From contig CACSKA010000017.1 of NCBI GenBank assembly GCA_902706205.1, positions 1 to 51,766 on the forward strand: DNA of 51,766 bases, given 5' to 3'. Both the position numbers and the translations under genes were made by a program. This document shows positions 34,090-42,801 of the stretch, one piece after another (the stretch's first letter is position 1; each line of letters begins with the position of its first letter). Source of the DNA: Chryseobacterium sp. 18061 (GTDB taxonomy: Bacteria; Pseudomonadota; Gammaproteobacteria; Enterobacterales; Enterobacteriaceae). The notes under the pieces were generated by a model. It was given only the letters and a program-made list of their open reading frames with translations. It searched no databases and was not told the DNA's origin.

Positions 34090-34883
34090 GAAAAACTCAC
34101 TACATCCAAAGACAACAGCGAAAACGCCTCGCCATCATTGAGCCATACTTTCTGCCCAACTCCCTGATAGAGGTCCCCCTCTTCTTCACCCATCGATAGC
34201 CATTCTGTCGCGTGCCCAAGCATAAAACGCTCTTCTGTTTTCGGAGTCAGCGGGTAACGAGCGGGGATCTGACAAACCTGTTCACTTCCATCGGCAAGAC
34301 GTACCAGTGCATGACGCCATACCAGATCGGTAACACTGACGGGAGCCTGGAAACGGACCGCTGCCAGGGCGCTAAACGGCAACCAGAAGTAGCGACCATT
34401 GACAATGAGTTCACACACGGGTCCAAGGCGAGCATCACCGTCCATCAACCAGGCAAACGGCTGCTCCGAGCCACTAGAGAGTGTCAACTCACCGGGATTT
34501 TCCTCCGCCAGTTCAAAGGCTTTCAGACGCTGCTGATAAGCAATTTTATCGGATGCAGCCAATGAAGAAGCCAGCGTTGCCAGCCAGGGCCACTGCCCTT
34601 CCGGAAGATGAGGAAGTACACGACCAGCCCAAACATCAGCACGCTGCTGCTCTCCCTGCAGAGTCTGCTCAAGTAACGTCACTGTCGGCCGTGCCTGGGG
34701 TTTTAGTGCCAACCAGCTCTGGAGCTGTACTAACGCTCGCGACCAGTTACCACTCAGACAGAGAAACTGAACAAACGCTGCGCGCAAATCTGCGTCCGCA
34801 GGATGTGCTTTGATATCATTTTCAAGACGCTGTAGCGCAGAAAAGACTGACTCACCAGCCAGCAGTTGACTCAGTGTATTCAT
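34086..34883 (-). CDS. tagJ: TagJ (ImpE/SciE) T6SS accessory protein
   Basis: TagJ is a cytoplasmic accessory protein that in Pseudomonas and Serratia binds ClpV and the sheath protein TssB, modulating sheath disassembly. This 265-aa protein has the family build. It carries N-terminal tetratricopeptide-like helices (LENDIKAHPADADLRAAFVQ, FLCLSGNWSRALVQLQSWLA) and a C-terminal beta domain (LIVNGRYFWLPFSALAAVRF, VTDLVWRHALVRLADGSEQV). AAGGGACTTTCC precedes the ATG. It stands directly before tssE, the same order as the H1 cluster of P. aeruginosa. Confidence 0.93.
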   Translation of the reverse strand: MNTLSQLLAGESVFSALQRLENDIKAHPADADLRAAFVQFLCLSGNWSRALVQLQSWLALKPQARPTVTLLEQTLQGEQQRADVWAGRVLPHLPEGQWPWLATLASSLAASDKIAYQQRLKAFELAEENPGELTLSSGSEQPFAWLMDGDARLGPVCELIVNGRYFWLPFSALAAVRFQAPVSVTDLVWRHALVRLADGSEQVCQIPARYPLTPKTEERFMLGHATEWLSMGEEEGDLYQGVGQKVWLNDGEAFSLLSLDVVSFS

Positions 34884-34893
34884 GGAAAGTCCC

Positions 34894-35880
34894 TTAATGT
34901 ACGGCGCGATATGAACTTACAGCCGGATTGCTTAAGCGAGGGTGCAGTGCATCGATAAGTACAACATTCAGTTGAGTGCCTGCAGCCAGCCACGGCATCC
35001 ACACTTTACGGGCAGCATCGATCCGCGCCTGTATGCCATCGCTATCGTTGGCCAACTCGTGAGAAATTTTTATTGCCAGCGTGCCATCTATCTTCCAGCT
35101 ATTCTTCGCTGAAATATATGGCAGGATTAGCCAGCTGTGATCGGCACTTTTATGGCTAATGACCATCCGTTCGTTATTGGCTGTGATAACCAGGAGTTCA
35201 CTGGCATCAATGCTGTCGTTAAAGCCGATGACCGGGAAACCCTGCACAAAAGTAACAGTGCCGCTTTCCTCCATGCCATTGCTTAACTGAGTGTAAGTAT
35301 GGCGTCCATTTAACCAGCCATCATGCTCACAACGATTCGACTCATTTTTCGGAATAAAAAATGCGGAGGTTTCATCCTGCCAGAAAGTACGTAAACGACA
35401 CCCTCCCAACAGCATAAACTCTTGCCACTGAGTACGGTCAGCGGCCGGAGAGAGTACCTCTGCGTTACTTTCCGGTAAGAGTAATACTGGCTCTGCTACC
35501 GGTTGTGGCGTCGGATCTGTTGTTCCATCGGATACCTCCAATGCCCATTTGTTACTTTTTTCCGCACTGCCCTGCGCAATTCTTCCCTTGCTGGCATCCA
35601 CCAGCGTCCAGTTCACTTTTTTCAGGCTGGTGCACTGATGCGCCAGCAACATTCCCAGACGTGGCATAAAATCATTCAGCACAGTGACATTTTTGTTCCC
35701 GTTGGCCACAATTCGCAGTGCCAATTCGTTAGCACACCAACTCTGTGGTGTATTGTTCTTTATGTCATCTATCCAGACATCCAACTTTTGCGAAGGCGAT
35801 TGCACAATACGGTAGTTTCCTGCCTGCACAGCACTGGTTGCGACCAGCAGTGTCGCTCCTATTAATAACCAAAATTTCAT
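34894..35880 (-). CDS. Periplasmic T6SS-associated protein of unknown function
   Basis: This 328-aa exported protein (signal peptide MKFWLLIGATLLVATSAVQA) has an N-terminal half with a Cys pair (WCANEL and HQCTSL). A Pro-rich linker (~125-140) and a C-terminal domain (~150-328) with a second Cys pair (GGCRLR, NRCEHD) and many aromatic beta strands follow. I cannot assign it to a family with confidence; VasI-like proteins were considered but key features do not line up. It sits between pppA and tagJ with 10-20 nt gaps, deep in the T6SS operon. Exported proteins next to PpkA/PppA in other species regulate kinase activation, so a sensor or kinase-activating role is plausible but unproven. Confidence 0.75.
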   Translation of the reverse strand: MKFWLLIGATLLVATSAVQAGNYRIVQSPSQKLDVWIDDIKNNTPQSWCANELALRIVANGNKNVTVLNDFMPRLGMLLAHQCTSLKKVNWTLVDASKGRIAQGSAEKSNKWALEVSDGTTDPTPQPVAEPVLLLPESNAEVLSPAADRTQWQEFMLLGGCRLRTFWQDETSAFFIPKNESNRCEHDGWLNGRHTYTQLSNGMEESGTVTFVQGFPVIGFNDSIDASELLVITANNERMVISHKSADHSWLILPYISAKNSWKIDGTLAIKISHELANDSDGIQARIDAARKVWMPWLAAGTQLNVVLIDALHPRLSNPAVSSYRAVH

Positions 35881-35901
35881 AAAAACCTTTGTCTACCTGT
35901 A

Positions 35902-36696
35902 TCAATCCTGTGAGGGAAAAAACTGAGCTGTGTCTGAGAGTGAATGCAATAACGTCGCCTCTTCCGGACTCCCCATCCATACGGCAACGGCACTGTAGTT
36001 ATCTTGTGATAGCTGGGTTGCATTGTTGTTTTTTTGGATAATCTGATTCATCAGGGCTAACCACTCCTGCGGGGTATTCACCATCTGCAGAGATAATTTT
36101 ATTTGTGCCTCATCCACGCAGTGCCAGAAACCATCCGTGCAGAGCAAAAATGCATCGCCATCTTCTATCGGCACGACATCGCTATAACTGGCCTCCGCAC
36201 CTCCGCTATCCATACCCAGCGCCCGGTACAGGAGGTTGCTGTTTATTTCATCCGTCTGGTGCCCGGCATCTTTCATCTGCTGTACCAGACTGTGATCAGT
36301 CGTGACATGGTAGAGCCAGCCACGACGAAACAAATACAGGCGACTATCACCAGCATGTGCCCAGTAAGCCAACTTGTAGTCACGATCAATAAAGAGGCTA
36401 ATGAGAGTCGTTCCCATGCGGTGATAATCAGGCATAACTCGCTGTTCATTGAGGATTGCGTGATTTGCCTCCTGTACGTATTCGCGAATAGCCTGCGCAT
36501 TGAGATGGCGATTGCCTTCAAAGCGTGCCAGGATCGCATTTCTCGCCAATTCCGCCGCCAGATCCCCACCAGGGAGACCGGCAACACCGTCACATACAAC
36601 AAAACAGGCGGCGCGATCGCCGACAGTTTCTCCCGTTTGATCCTGATTGCTGGCACGGGTTCCTTGACAGGAAAGAGAAGCAGTAGTTATCTCCAT
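35902..36696 (-). CDS. pppA: T6SS PP2C-type protein phosphatase PppA
   Basis: This 264-aa PPM/PP2C phosphatase removes phosphate from Fha and switches off T6SS assembly, opposing PpkA. Metal-binding motifs are present: ASNQDQ (Asp 19), VVCDGVAGLPGGD (Asp 36 and Gly 37), YWAHAGDSRLYLF, and LLCTDGFW plus QDNYSAVAV at the C-terminus. No membrane segment. Its start overlaps the fha stop by one base (TAATG), so phosphatase and substrate are co-translated. The unassigned periplasmic gene follows 21 nt later. Confidence 0.95.
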   Translation of the reverse strand: MEITTASLSCQGTRASNQDQTGETVGDRAACFVVCDGVAGLPGGDLAAELARNAILARFEGNRHLNAQAIREYVQEANHAILNEQRVMPDYHRMGTTLISLFIDRDYKLAYWAHAGDSRLYLFRRGWLYHVTTDHSLVQQMKDAGHQTDEINSNLLYRALGMDSGGAEASYSDVVPIEDGDAFLLCTDGFWHCVDEAQIKLSLQMVNTPQEWLALMNQIIQKNNNATQLSQDNYSAVAVWMGSPEEATLLHSLSDTAQFFPSQD

Positions 36697-38510
36697 TATT
36701 CTTCCGATCCGCTTTGTGAGTCTTTGTACTGATTCACTTCCATGTCATAGGCATAGAGGAATGCTTCGCCGAACAAGGTATGGAAATCATCTTCAATTTC
36801 GCCCGCGGTTTCACCGTAGGTTCGAATAAAATGCTCCCATAACGCCGCTTTGCGGTTGGCTGGAAGCGACAGACGGGAAGTGCTACCATTACGCTTTGCC
36901 TCTTCCTCCAGGTGTGCCGGATTGAAGGATTGCAGTATGGCGGCAATGATGGCGCGGATACCGGAAATCATCCCTAATTGGTGCGCCTGTAAATCGATTA
37001 ATGCATCGCGCACGGATTTTTTGGGCGGCATGAAACCAGGCATCCTCGTACCAAACATCTGCATCAGCACAGTTTTACCTGATGGAAGCAGTTTGAACGG
37101 GTTATTAGCGTCATCCAGTACCATGGTCATATCAGCCTTGACACCGCGTTTTAGTATTGAACGGGAGGAAAGCAATGCAACCGTCCCCTGGGAAAACATG
37201 CTTAGCATTTGCCCAAGCTGGTACATGTTTTCGCGGTCAAACTGAGGTGCTGACTGCATATCGTTAAGTCCCATGCCATCCAGCAAAGCGTCGAACAACT
37301 CTCCCTGAAGAACCTCACCACTACCACTGGCAGGCTGTTCCTGAGTTGCTGTCGTGAATGCTGCGCTTTTTACCGGATCGATCCGTAAACGACCTTTAGA
37401 TGACTGCGTGGGTTGACGCACTACTGCCTGCGGCGTAGGCAACCTGACGCCCGCTAAATCCCGTTTTTCTTGCTGGGAGACGTGTCTCTTGAATGTGTCC
37501 TCAATGCCATGGATATCAACGGTTTTGTGTTCGTCCAGCGATGGTTGTGGTGCCTTAAACAGTGGTGATGCTGAAGTGGTATCAGATTTGACAGGGGATT
37601 TTTCTGCGGGTAATTCTTCGGACGCAGTCAAAGCATCCACTGACGTGAGTGGGGCCCCCCCCATCAAACCAAGGGGATCGTCATTACGCGCAGCTTTGAC
37701 CAGCGAGCGAGAACCAAATAATGCCAGGGGATCCAGTTCCTCTTCCGATTCCGCCTTAACAGGATCGGTCGGAGATTCCGTCTGTAACAGCAATGCCGTT
37801 GGCGTAGCATCGGCAAAAATATTGTCAGTACTAAATGGCGTATCTTCACTGAATAGCTCGTCTGTTTGGACCCCTTGTCGCGCAAACAACAGCTCACTAC
37901 GATTAAATATCGCCAACGGGTCTTCCGGATTGCGTTCCTGGGCTTTCGGCTCGTTAAAAGGGTCGCTCACCTCTATCGTCTGCGGCGCTTCCCGATGACT
38001 GGAGATACTGTCGGAAATGGAAAATTCCTGCAGCAGGTTATCCCAGATTTCAGAAGGAACTGCCGTAATCTTAGCGGGCCCCTTTTCCGGTACTTCCTCT
38101 TCGACCTGTTCTGCAACTTTGGCAAGCGGAATCTGTTGCTCTCTTCCTGAAGATTGCATACTGGCAGCTATACCGTTTATCTGCGGCTCATCCTGAATCA
38201 AGTAGCTAACCTCAATACGATACTCATCAATACTCAGGATGTCGCCATCCTGGAGTTCGACCTGACGGCCTCGTTCTAACGGAATATCGTTTAACACTAC
38301 CTGAGTAACGTTGCCACGATTAGTGATCCGACATTCGCCGCTCTCAGCGATGTGAACAATCACCTGCAGGCGAGAAATTGCGCGGTCGTTGTCAGGCAGC
38401 ACAAGGTTATTATCGGTGCCGCGCCCAATGGTGCCACCCGGGGCGTAAAAATCGCAGCTGCATTGGGGTGGTTGATGATCGGCTTTGGCCGAAATAATCG
38501 TGAATCGCAT
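36696..38510 (-). CDS. tagH: Fha (TagH) forkhead-associated T6SS regulator
   Basis: Fha is the phosphothreonine-reading scaffold and PpkA substrate that triggers T6SS assembly. Residues ~25-95 are a forkhead-associated domain (GGTIGRGTDNNLVLPDNDRA, ISRLQVIV, GNVTQVVLNDIPL). A long low-complexity acidic linker (~105-380) carries many Thr/Ser. The C-terminal T6SS-Fha domain (~400-595) contains LFDALLDGMGLNDMQ and FNPAHLEEEAKRNG. The 604-aa size is larger than P. aeruginosa Fha1 (about 500 aa). AGGA lies 7 nt before the ATG. A stable hairpin sits 31 nt upstream, and the gene is separated from hcp by 356 bp, so it probably has its own promoter or a processed transcript. Confidence 0.93.
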   Translation of the reverse strand: MRFTIISAKADHQPPQCSCDFYAPGGTIGRGTDNNLVLPDNDRAISRLQVIVHIAESGECRITNRGNVTQVVLNDIPLERGRQVELQDGDILSIDEYRIEVSYLIQDEPQINGIAASMQSSGREQQIPLAKVAEQVEEEVPEKGPAKITAVPSEIWDNLLQEFSISDSISSHREAPQTIEVSDPFNEPKAQERNPEDPLAIFNRSELLFARQGVQTDELFSEDTPFSTDNIFADATPTALLLQTESPTDPVKAESEEELDPLALFGSRSLVKAARNDDPLGLMGGAPLTSVDALTASEELPAEKSPVKSDTTSASPLFKAPQPSLDEHKTVDIHGIEDTFKRHVSQQEKRDLAGVRLPTPQAVVRQPTQSSKGRLRIDPVKSAAFTTATQEQPASGSGEVLQGELFDALLDGMGLNDMQSAPQFDRENMYQLGQMLSMFSQGTVALLSSRSILKRGVKADMTMVLDDANNPFKLLPSGKTVLMQMFGTRMPGFMPPKKSVRDALIDLQAHQLGMISGIRAIIAAILQSFNPAHLEEEAKRNGSTSRLSLPANRKAALWEHFIRTYGETAGEIEDDFHTLFGEAFLYAYDMEVNQYKDSQSGSEE

Positions 38511-38540
38511 AGCGTATTCCTGCTGGTAAAATTAGCTCTC

Positions 38541-38577
38541 AAACGTTGCCGTTCTGCTAGTAAGAACAGCAACGTTT
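38541..38577 (-). promoter_or_regulatory. Long hairpin in the fha leader
   Basis: AAACGTTGC (38541-38549) pairs with GCAACGTTT (38569-38577), then after one mismatch GTTCT pairs with AGAAC around a 7-nt loop: 14 pairs in 37 nt. It ends 31 nt before the fha start. Four Ts occur 8 nt past it in the transcript direction. It may be an attenuator or the terminator of a transcript from upstream. Confidence 0.6.
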
Positions 38578-38689
38578 GCGAACAAAATAAATTTCAGGCG
38601 TCACGATGTTCCTTGTTAATATAAATCACTTTCACATCCAGCCCAAAATAATATAATGCTGCATTGTCGATACAGAAAATAAAGTATTT

Positions 38690-38826
38690 ATACCCGTCGC
38701 CATTCAAGTTGCAGGGTATATACCCAAGTAACTTCAAGATGCAAATTCCCGATGAGCTTACTCAAGTAAGTGCTTCAGGTGAATGAGAGCAGCTAGCAAC
38801 CCTGCAACTTGAAGTATGACGGGTAT
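38690..38826. repeat. MITE-like palindromic intergenic element
   Basis: A 137-bp element has 28-nt terminal arms, 38690-38717 and 38799-38826, that match each other in inverted orientation at 24 of 28 positions (atacccgtc...ttcaagttgcagggt). The interior has a further partial copy of the arm sequence. The motif cttgaagtatgacgggta is familiar as a dispersed palindromic repeat in several enterobacterial genomes. It has no coding capacity. It splits the T6SS cluster between hcp and fha. Confidence 0.75.
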
Positions 38827-38827
38827 A

Positions 38828-38848
38828 GACCGGGGATACTCCCCGGTC
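38828..38848 (-). terminator. Hairpin downstream of hcp
   Basis: GACCGGGGA and TCCCCGGTC form a perfect 9-bp GC-rich stem with a 3-nt loop, 18 nt past the hcp stop. It is not followed by a T-run, so it probably protects the abundant hcp mRNA 3' end and slows read-through into fha. Confidence 0.65.
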
Positions 38849-38866
38849 AGGAGGAAGCGTAAAAAA

Positions 38867-39349
38867 TTATGCTTCTTTGTTTTCTTTTATATTCCAGCCA
38901 GCACTACTTTCAGCGCCTTTGCCGCCAGCGGAGGTCTGCTCCCAGTACTGATGTTTCACTTTCGCCGCCTGGAAGGCATAGGCTACACCGATGGTGTCGC
39001 CGTTATCTGCCCCTGTGTATTGCAAAGAGGTCACCAGAACATCTTCCAGAGTAATACGCGAATATTCAACTTGTTGCCCCCCCGCTTTGCAGACGGAAAG
39101 TTCAACTTTGGTCAAGTGCTTACCACTGGAACAGTGCTTAAGAACCGCTGTCGTTGATTTATCAATCAGCGCATTAACGTGCAGGTCATTAAAGTTCACT
39201 TTGCCTGCACCGCCGCCGCCGCCAACGCTCATATTACCCGGCTGGGAAGCGCCCCATGAGAATGAGGTAATATCTGTCCAGCCAGTGTGGTTAGAATCTT
39301 TCGATTCACCTGTAACACCTTCTATTTTCAGGAACATATCAATAGCCAT
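38867..39349 (-). CDS. hcp: Hcp (TssD) T6SS tube protein
   Basis: Hcp forms stacked hexameric rings of the T6SS inner tube and is secreted. The family start is MAIDMFLKIEGVTGESKDSN, with WTDITSFSWGASQP, LHVNALIDKSTTAVLKHCSS and GGQQVEYSRITLEDVLVTS following. At 160 aa it is the usual length and carries no fused toxin. The ATG at 39349 is chosen; a GTG at 39358 lies three codons upstream and leaves no room for the AGAG site at about 8 nt. The gene has 324 bp of free DNA upstream and a hairpin downstream, consistent with separate strong expression. Confidence 0.97.
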   Translation of the reverse strand: MAIDMFLKIEGVTGESKDSNHTGWTDITSFSWGASQPGNMSVGGGGGAGKVNFNDLHVNALIDKSTTAVLKHCSSGKHLTKVELSVCKAGGQQVEYSRITLEDVLVTSLQYTGADNGDTIGVAYAFQAAKVKHQYWEQTSAGGKGAESSAGWNIKENKEA

Positions 39350-39673
39350 ATTATTCACTCTTTATTTACGATAATTATCACTTTCGAAAAAACATTTACA
39401 TAGCAAACAGGAAAGCACGGGGCTAAATATAACCATCCATATTTTACTTTTGCCTCGTATCAAATAGCAGCCTATTTGATTTTTTGAACACATCTTTCTG
39501 CTTTAACAGAAAGATGATATTTCATACAACGGTATGTCAGTGAGCATTATTAATTATTACGAACTATCCTGAGGCCTGGTGCGATCAGGATTGCCAATTA
39601 ATAGCTGAGTAACTAATCTAATTCATCTCTGAGGGAGAGGCGTAAACAATCGCACATAACCCGGCCACATAGC
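39350..39673 (-). promoter_or_regulatory. hcp leader/promoter region with two hairpins
   Basis: These 324 bases between tssC and hcp contain no gene. Two perfect 9-bp hairpins are visible: ATCTTTCTG/CAGAAAGAT at 39492-39515 and ATCAAATAG/CTATTTGAT at 39459-39480. The second is followed on the plus strand by five Ts, so it would terminate a transcript running antisense to hcp, not hcp itself. In the hcp mRNA both would form in the 5' leader. The region probably holds an hcp promoter; no clear sigma-54 or sigma-70 site could be fixed. Confidence 0.55.
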
Positions 39674-41173
39674 TTATGCCTCGTTTGATTTCAATGAGGG
39701 CAATTTAGATACCAATCGCAGAGAAACGGTCAGACCTTCCAGCTGATAATGCGGGCGCAGGAAGAATTTCGCTGTATAGTAGCCAGGGTTGTCTTCGATC
39801 TCCGCCACCTGCACCTCTGCTGCAGCCAGAGGTTTCCGTGCCTTCGTTTCCTGCGACGAGTTTGCCGGATCGCCATCGACGTAGTTCATTACCCAGTCAT
39901 TTAACCAACGTTCCATATCATCGCGCTCACGAAATGAACCGATTTTGTCGCGTACGATACATTTCAGATAATGCGCAAATCGACAACAGGCAAAGAGATA
40001 CGGCAGGCGTGATGCCAGACGAGCATTAGCCGTTGCATCGGCATCGTGATATTCCGCAGGTTTCTGTAACGACTGCGCGCCAATAAATGCGGCGAAGTCA
40101 GAATTTTTTCGGTGAATCAGTGGCATAAAACCATTTTTTGCCAGTTCGGCTTCACGACGATCGCTAATGGCTATCTCCGTCGGGCATTTCATATCGACGC
40201 CACCATCATCGCTTGGGAAAGTGTGGCAAGGCAGGTTTTCCACTGCACCACCGGATTCCACGCCACGAATGGAAGTACACCAACCGTACTCTTTAAATGA
40301 ACGATTGATATTGGCCGCCATTGCATACGCTGAATTCGCCCAAGCGTAATTGGTGTGATCAGCGCCATCGGTTTGTTCTTCAAAATCAAAACTATCAACC
40401 GGATTGGTACGAATACCATATGGCAGACGTGACAGAAAGCGCGGCATCACCAGCCCCAGATAACGAGCATCTTCAGATTCACGTAAAGAACGCCATGCTG
40501 CATATTCTGTATTCTGGAAAATTTTTGTCAGATCACGCGGATTGGCAAGTTCCTGCCAGGATTCCATTTGCATAACGCCAGGCGAGGTACCTGTGATAAA
40601 CGGACAGTGCGCTGCTGAACCAATACGCGCCATTTCGCTAAGAAGTTCGACATCCTGCGGTCCATGGTCAAAATAATAATCGCCGACGATACAACCGAAC
40701 GGCTCACCACCGAATTGGCCATACTCCTGCTCGTAGATCTTTTTAAAGATAGGGCTTTGATCCCAGCCAACACCTTTATAACGCTTAAGGGTACGGCTCA
40801 ACTCCTGCTTCGAGATGCTCATAAAACGAATTTTTAGCATCTCATCGGTTTCACTATTGTTGACGAGATAGCTCAATCCTCGCCACGCACTTTCCAGTTT
40901 CTGAAACTCTTCATGGTGAATAATTTGATTCACCTGTCGGGATAGCTGCTCATCAATCCCGGCAATCAGATTCTGAATGGTGCGATAAGTATCATTAGAG
41001 AATGTAACAGTATTCTCCAGCGCCTGCTGTGCAAGTGTTTTTACTGCACTTTCTACCGCAGAACGTGCCTGATCAGTTTTTGGCCGAAACTCTTTATTCA
41101 GCAGTGCGCTGAATTCATCCTGACTGAACGCCTGGGCAGACTGCTGCTCATGTTGCTGAGTAGTATTATTCAT
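39674..41173 (-). CDS. tssC: TssC (VipB) sheath large subunit
   Basis: TssC forms, with TssB, the contractile sheath around the Hcp tube. Diagnostic segments include FQKLESAWRGLSYLVNNSET, GYIVGDYYF-like GCIVGDYYFDHGPQDV, and SRLPYGIRTNPVDSFDFEE. The C-terminal half has LPYLFACCRFAHYLKCIVRD and PGYYTAKFFLRPHYQLEGLT. Its 499 aa are standard. GAGGAG overlaps the end of tssB, with the start 3 nt beyond the tssB stop, so the two sheath subunits are co-translated. Confidence 0.97.
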   Translation of the reverse strand: MNNTTQQHEQQSAQAFSQDEFSALLNKEFRPKTDQARSAVESAVKTLAQQALENTVTFSNDTYRTIQNLIAGIDEQLSRQVNQIIHHEEFQKLESAWRGLSYLVNNSETDEMLKIRFMSISKQELSRTLKRYKGVGWDQSPIFKKIYEQEYGQFGGEPFGCIVGDYYFDHGPQDVELLSEMARIGSAAHCPFITGTSPGVMQMESWQELANPRDLTKIFQNTEYAAWRSLRESEDARYLGLVMPRFLSRLPYGIRTNPVDSFDFEEQTDGADHTNYAWANSAYAMAANINRSFKEYGWCTSIRGVESGGAVENLPCHTFPSDDGGVDMKCPTEIAISDRREAELAKNGFMPLIHRKNSDFAAFIGAQSLQKPAEYHDADATANARLASRLPYLFACCRFAHYLKCIVRDKIGSFRERDDMERWLNDWVMNYVDGDPANSSQETKARKPLAAAEVQVAEIEDNPGYYTAKFFLRPHYQLEGLTVSLRLVSKLPSLKSNEA

Positions 41174-41176
41174 CCA

Positions 41177-41701
41177 TTACTCCTCGCTACCTTTTACACT
41201 GTCATCTTGTTTGGATATCTGGCTCAGGGATTTGAGCAGGGTCGGATCCTGTAAAATTTTGGCGATCAGATCTTCTGCGCCATTTTTACCATCCATATAA
41301 GTCAGTAGATTGGAAAGCTGGGTTCGGGCATCAAGCAGCTTATTTAACGGTTCGACCTTGCGAGCAACTGCATCAGGCAGAAAGTCATCCATGCTATCGA
41401 ACGTTAAATCAACATTCAGCTTCCCTTCCTCGGTCAACGTATTATCGACCTGAAAGGCGACGCGTGGCTTCAGGGCTTTCATTCGTTCGTCGAAATTATC
41501 AATATCGATGTCAAGGAACTTACGCTCATCCACTGCTGCTTGGTTTTCTATGGGTTTGCCGACCAGATCAGCCATTACCCCCATAACAAACGGAAGCTGG
41601 ATTTTGCGTTCAGCCCCATAAACTTCCACGTCGTATTCGATTTGTACCCGGGGAGCACGGTTACGTGCGATAAATTTCTGCCCACTCTTACTCATTGCCA
41701 T
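41177..41701 (-). CDS. tssB: TssB (VipA) sheath small subunit
   Basis: TssB is the small sheath subunit that interlocks with TssC. The family pattern SGQKFIARNRAPRVQIEYDV followed by KIQLPFVMGVMADLVG and FDERMKALKPRVAFQVDN is unmistakable. The ATG at 41701 (MAMSKSGQ) has GGAG 6 nt upstream and gives 174 aa; the in-frame start at 41713 is not needed. Seventy-five bases separate it from tssA. No hairpin or other feature was noticed in that gap. Confidence 0.97.
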   Translation of the reverse strand: MAMSKSGQKFIARNRAPRVQIEYDVEVYGAERKIQLPFVMGVMADLVGKPIENQAAVDERKFLDIDIDNFDERMKALKPRVAFQVDNTLTEEGKLNVDLTFDSMDDFLPDAVARKVEPLNKLLDARTQLSNLLTYMDGKNGAEDLIAKILQDPTLLKSLSQISKQDDSVKGSEE

Positions 41702-41776
41702 GATGTTCTCCATCGAAGATGCGCTATCAAATGTCGCGAATCAGGTCTGATGCCTGTCATAAAAATGTCCAGGCCG

Positions 41777-42790
41777 TCACTCCCGACGTCCAATAATATT
41801 TTCCAGTTGAGAGAGGCTCTCAGGTGCCAGGTCGCGAATAATGTCCATAAAATCAAGTTTGATAAGCCGCTGTACCCGCTCTATTAGCAACGGCGCCGGA
41901 TGGCTCGGTTCATACTGAACAAAATATTGTTTAGTTTTTTCCAACATCAATTGTGCGTCTGCACGTGTGATTATTTGAGCACTGCGCCAGTCATCAGCGG
42001 ATAGCATCTTCGGCCCTGCAGTGATTGTATTATGTTCATTCACGTCACTCTCTTCATTGAGTCGCTGAAAGGTCGAAATATCAGTCACCTGGCAGGCATT
42101 CGCAACCAGTCTGACGGTTTTCTGCAGCTGTTCCATTTCCGGAGCGCTACTTTCTCCAAGATAGTCCACCAACATTTCCCGGACCGTTTGCAGACGTTCA
42201 TGGATGACCAGGATAGCCTGGATGCCAGGCTGGTCTCCCTGCGATAATTCATCAATCAGCCGCGGACGCCCCCCGGGGTAATCACCACATTCTGTCTTGC
42301 TGCCATCAAGCAGCATTTGCGCATCGCGTAGCGTTAATTCATCGCTATTACTGCGCAGGAGTGCTGCGTTGCGCAGCGCGGTGGTTAGCTCAGATTTATC
42401 GCTCAGTCCCGCCAGTGCATTAATGCGGTAAATTGGGTCGGTTTCACCAAACTCCTCCAGCTGCGGATACAGTTGCTGCCAGTACAACGACAACGCCTGT
42501 TGTACCAGTAAAAGACCATCAGCATACCCCATCAACCCCCTGCGCTTAGTCCAGGCATGAGTTAAGGCCAACATGACACGCAGATCCTTTGTCCGCTGAA
42601 GCAGACCTAACGCCAGTTTTTCTACCTGGGTCCAGTCCGCAGGCTCTGCTGGAATAATAGTATCGCCAAATTGTTGTTCGCCTTTACCTTGCGTAGCCTG
42701 CTCCATGGCCTGAAAATCGGCATCATATTCCAGGTTTTCACCACAAGGGTGTTCCGGTGTCACCGGCATGAGAAAATCATTAAGATTCAT
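41777..42790 (-). CDS. tssA: TssA baseplate/cap protein (ImpA type)
   Basis: TssA primes baseplate and tube-sheath assembly. This 337-aa form has the ImpA_N domain (PCGENLEYDADFQAMEQATQ, ADWTQVEKLALGLLQRTKDL, LGLMGYADGL-like RRGLMGYADGLLLVQQAL). It ends with the short TssA1-type C-terminus (SHPAPLLIERVQRLIKLDFM, DIIRDLAPESLSQLENI). It therefore groups by eye with the P. aeruginosa H1 TssA1 class rather than the long EAEC class. It follows tagF by 11 nt. Confidence 0.94.
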   Translation of the reverse strand: MNLNDFLMPVTPEHPCGENLEYDADFQAMEQATQGKGEQQFGDTIIPAEPADWTQVEKLALGLLQRTKDLRVMLALTHAWTKRRGLMGYADGLLLVQQALSLYWQQLYPQLEEFGETDPIYRINALAGLSDKSELTTALRNAALLRSNSDELTLRDAQMLLDGSKTECGDYPGGRPRLIDELSQGDQPGIQAILVIHERLQTVREMLVDYLGESSAPEMEQLQKTVRLVANACQVTDISTFQRLNEESDVNEHNTITAGPKMLSADDWRSAQIITRADAQLMLEKTKQYFVQYEPSHPAPLLIERVQRLIKLDFMDIIRDLAPESLSQLENIIGRRE

Positions 42791-42801
42791 TACTTACCCG
42801 C

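Noticed and set aside
34894..35880. Assignment to the VasI family
   Set aside because: Location and signal peptide fit, but the typical VasI sequence pattern could not be seen; left as unknown.
39560..39600. Sigma-54 promoter before hcp (tggtgcgatcaggattgcc)
   Set aside because: It is on the wrong strand and the GG to GC spacing is 13 instead of 10.
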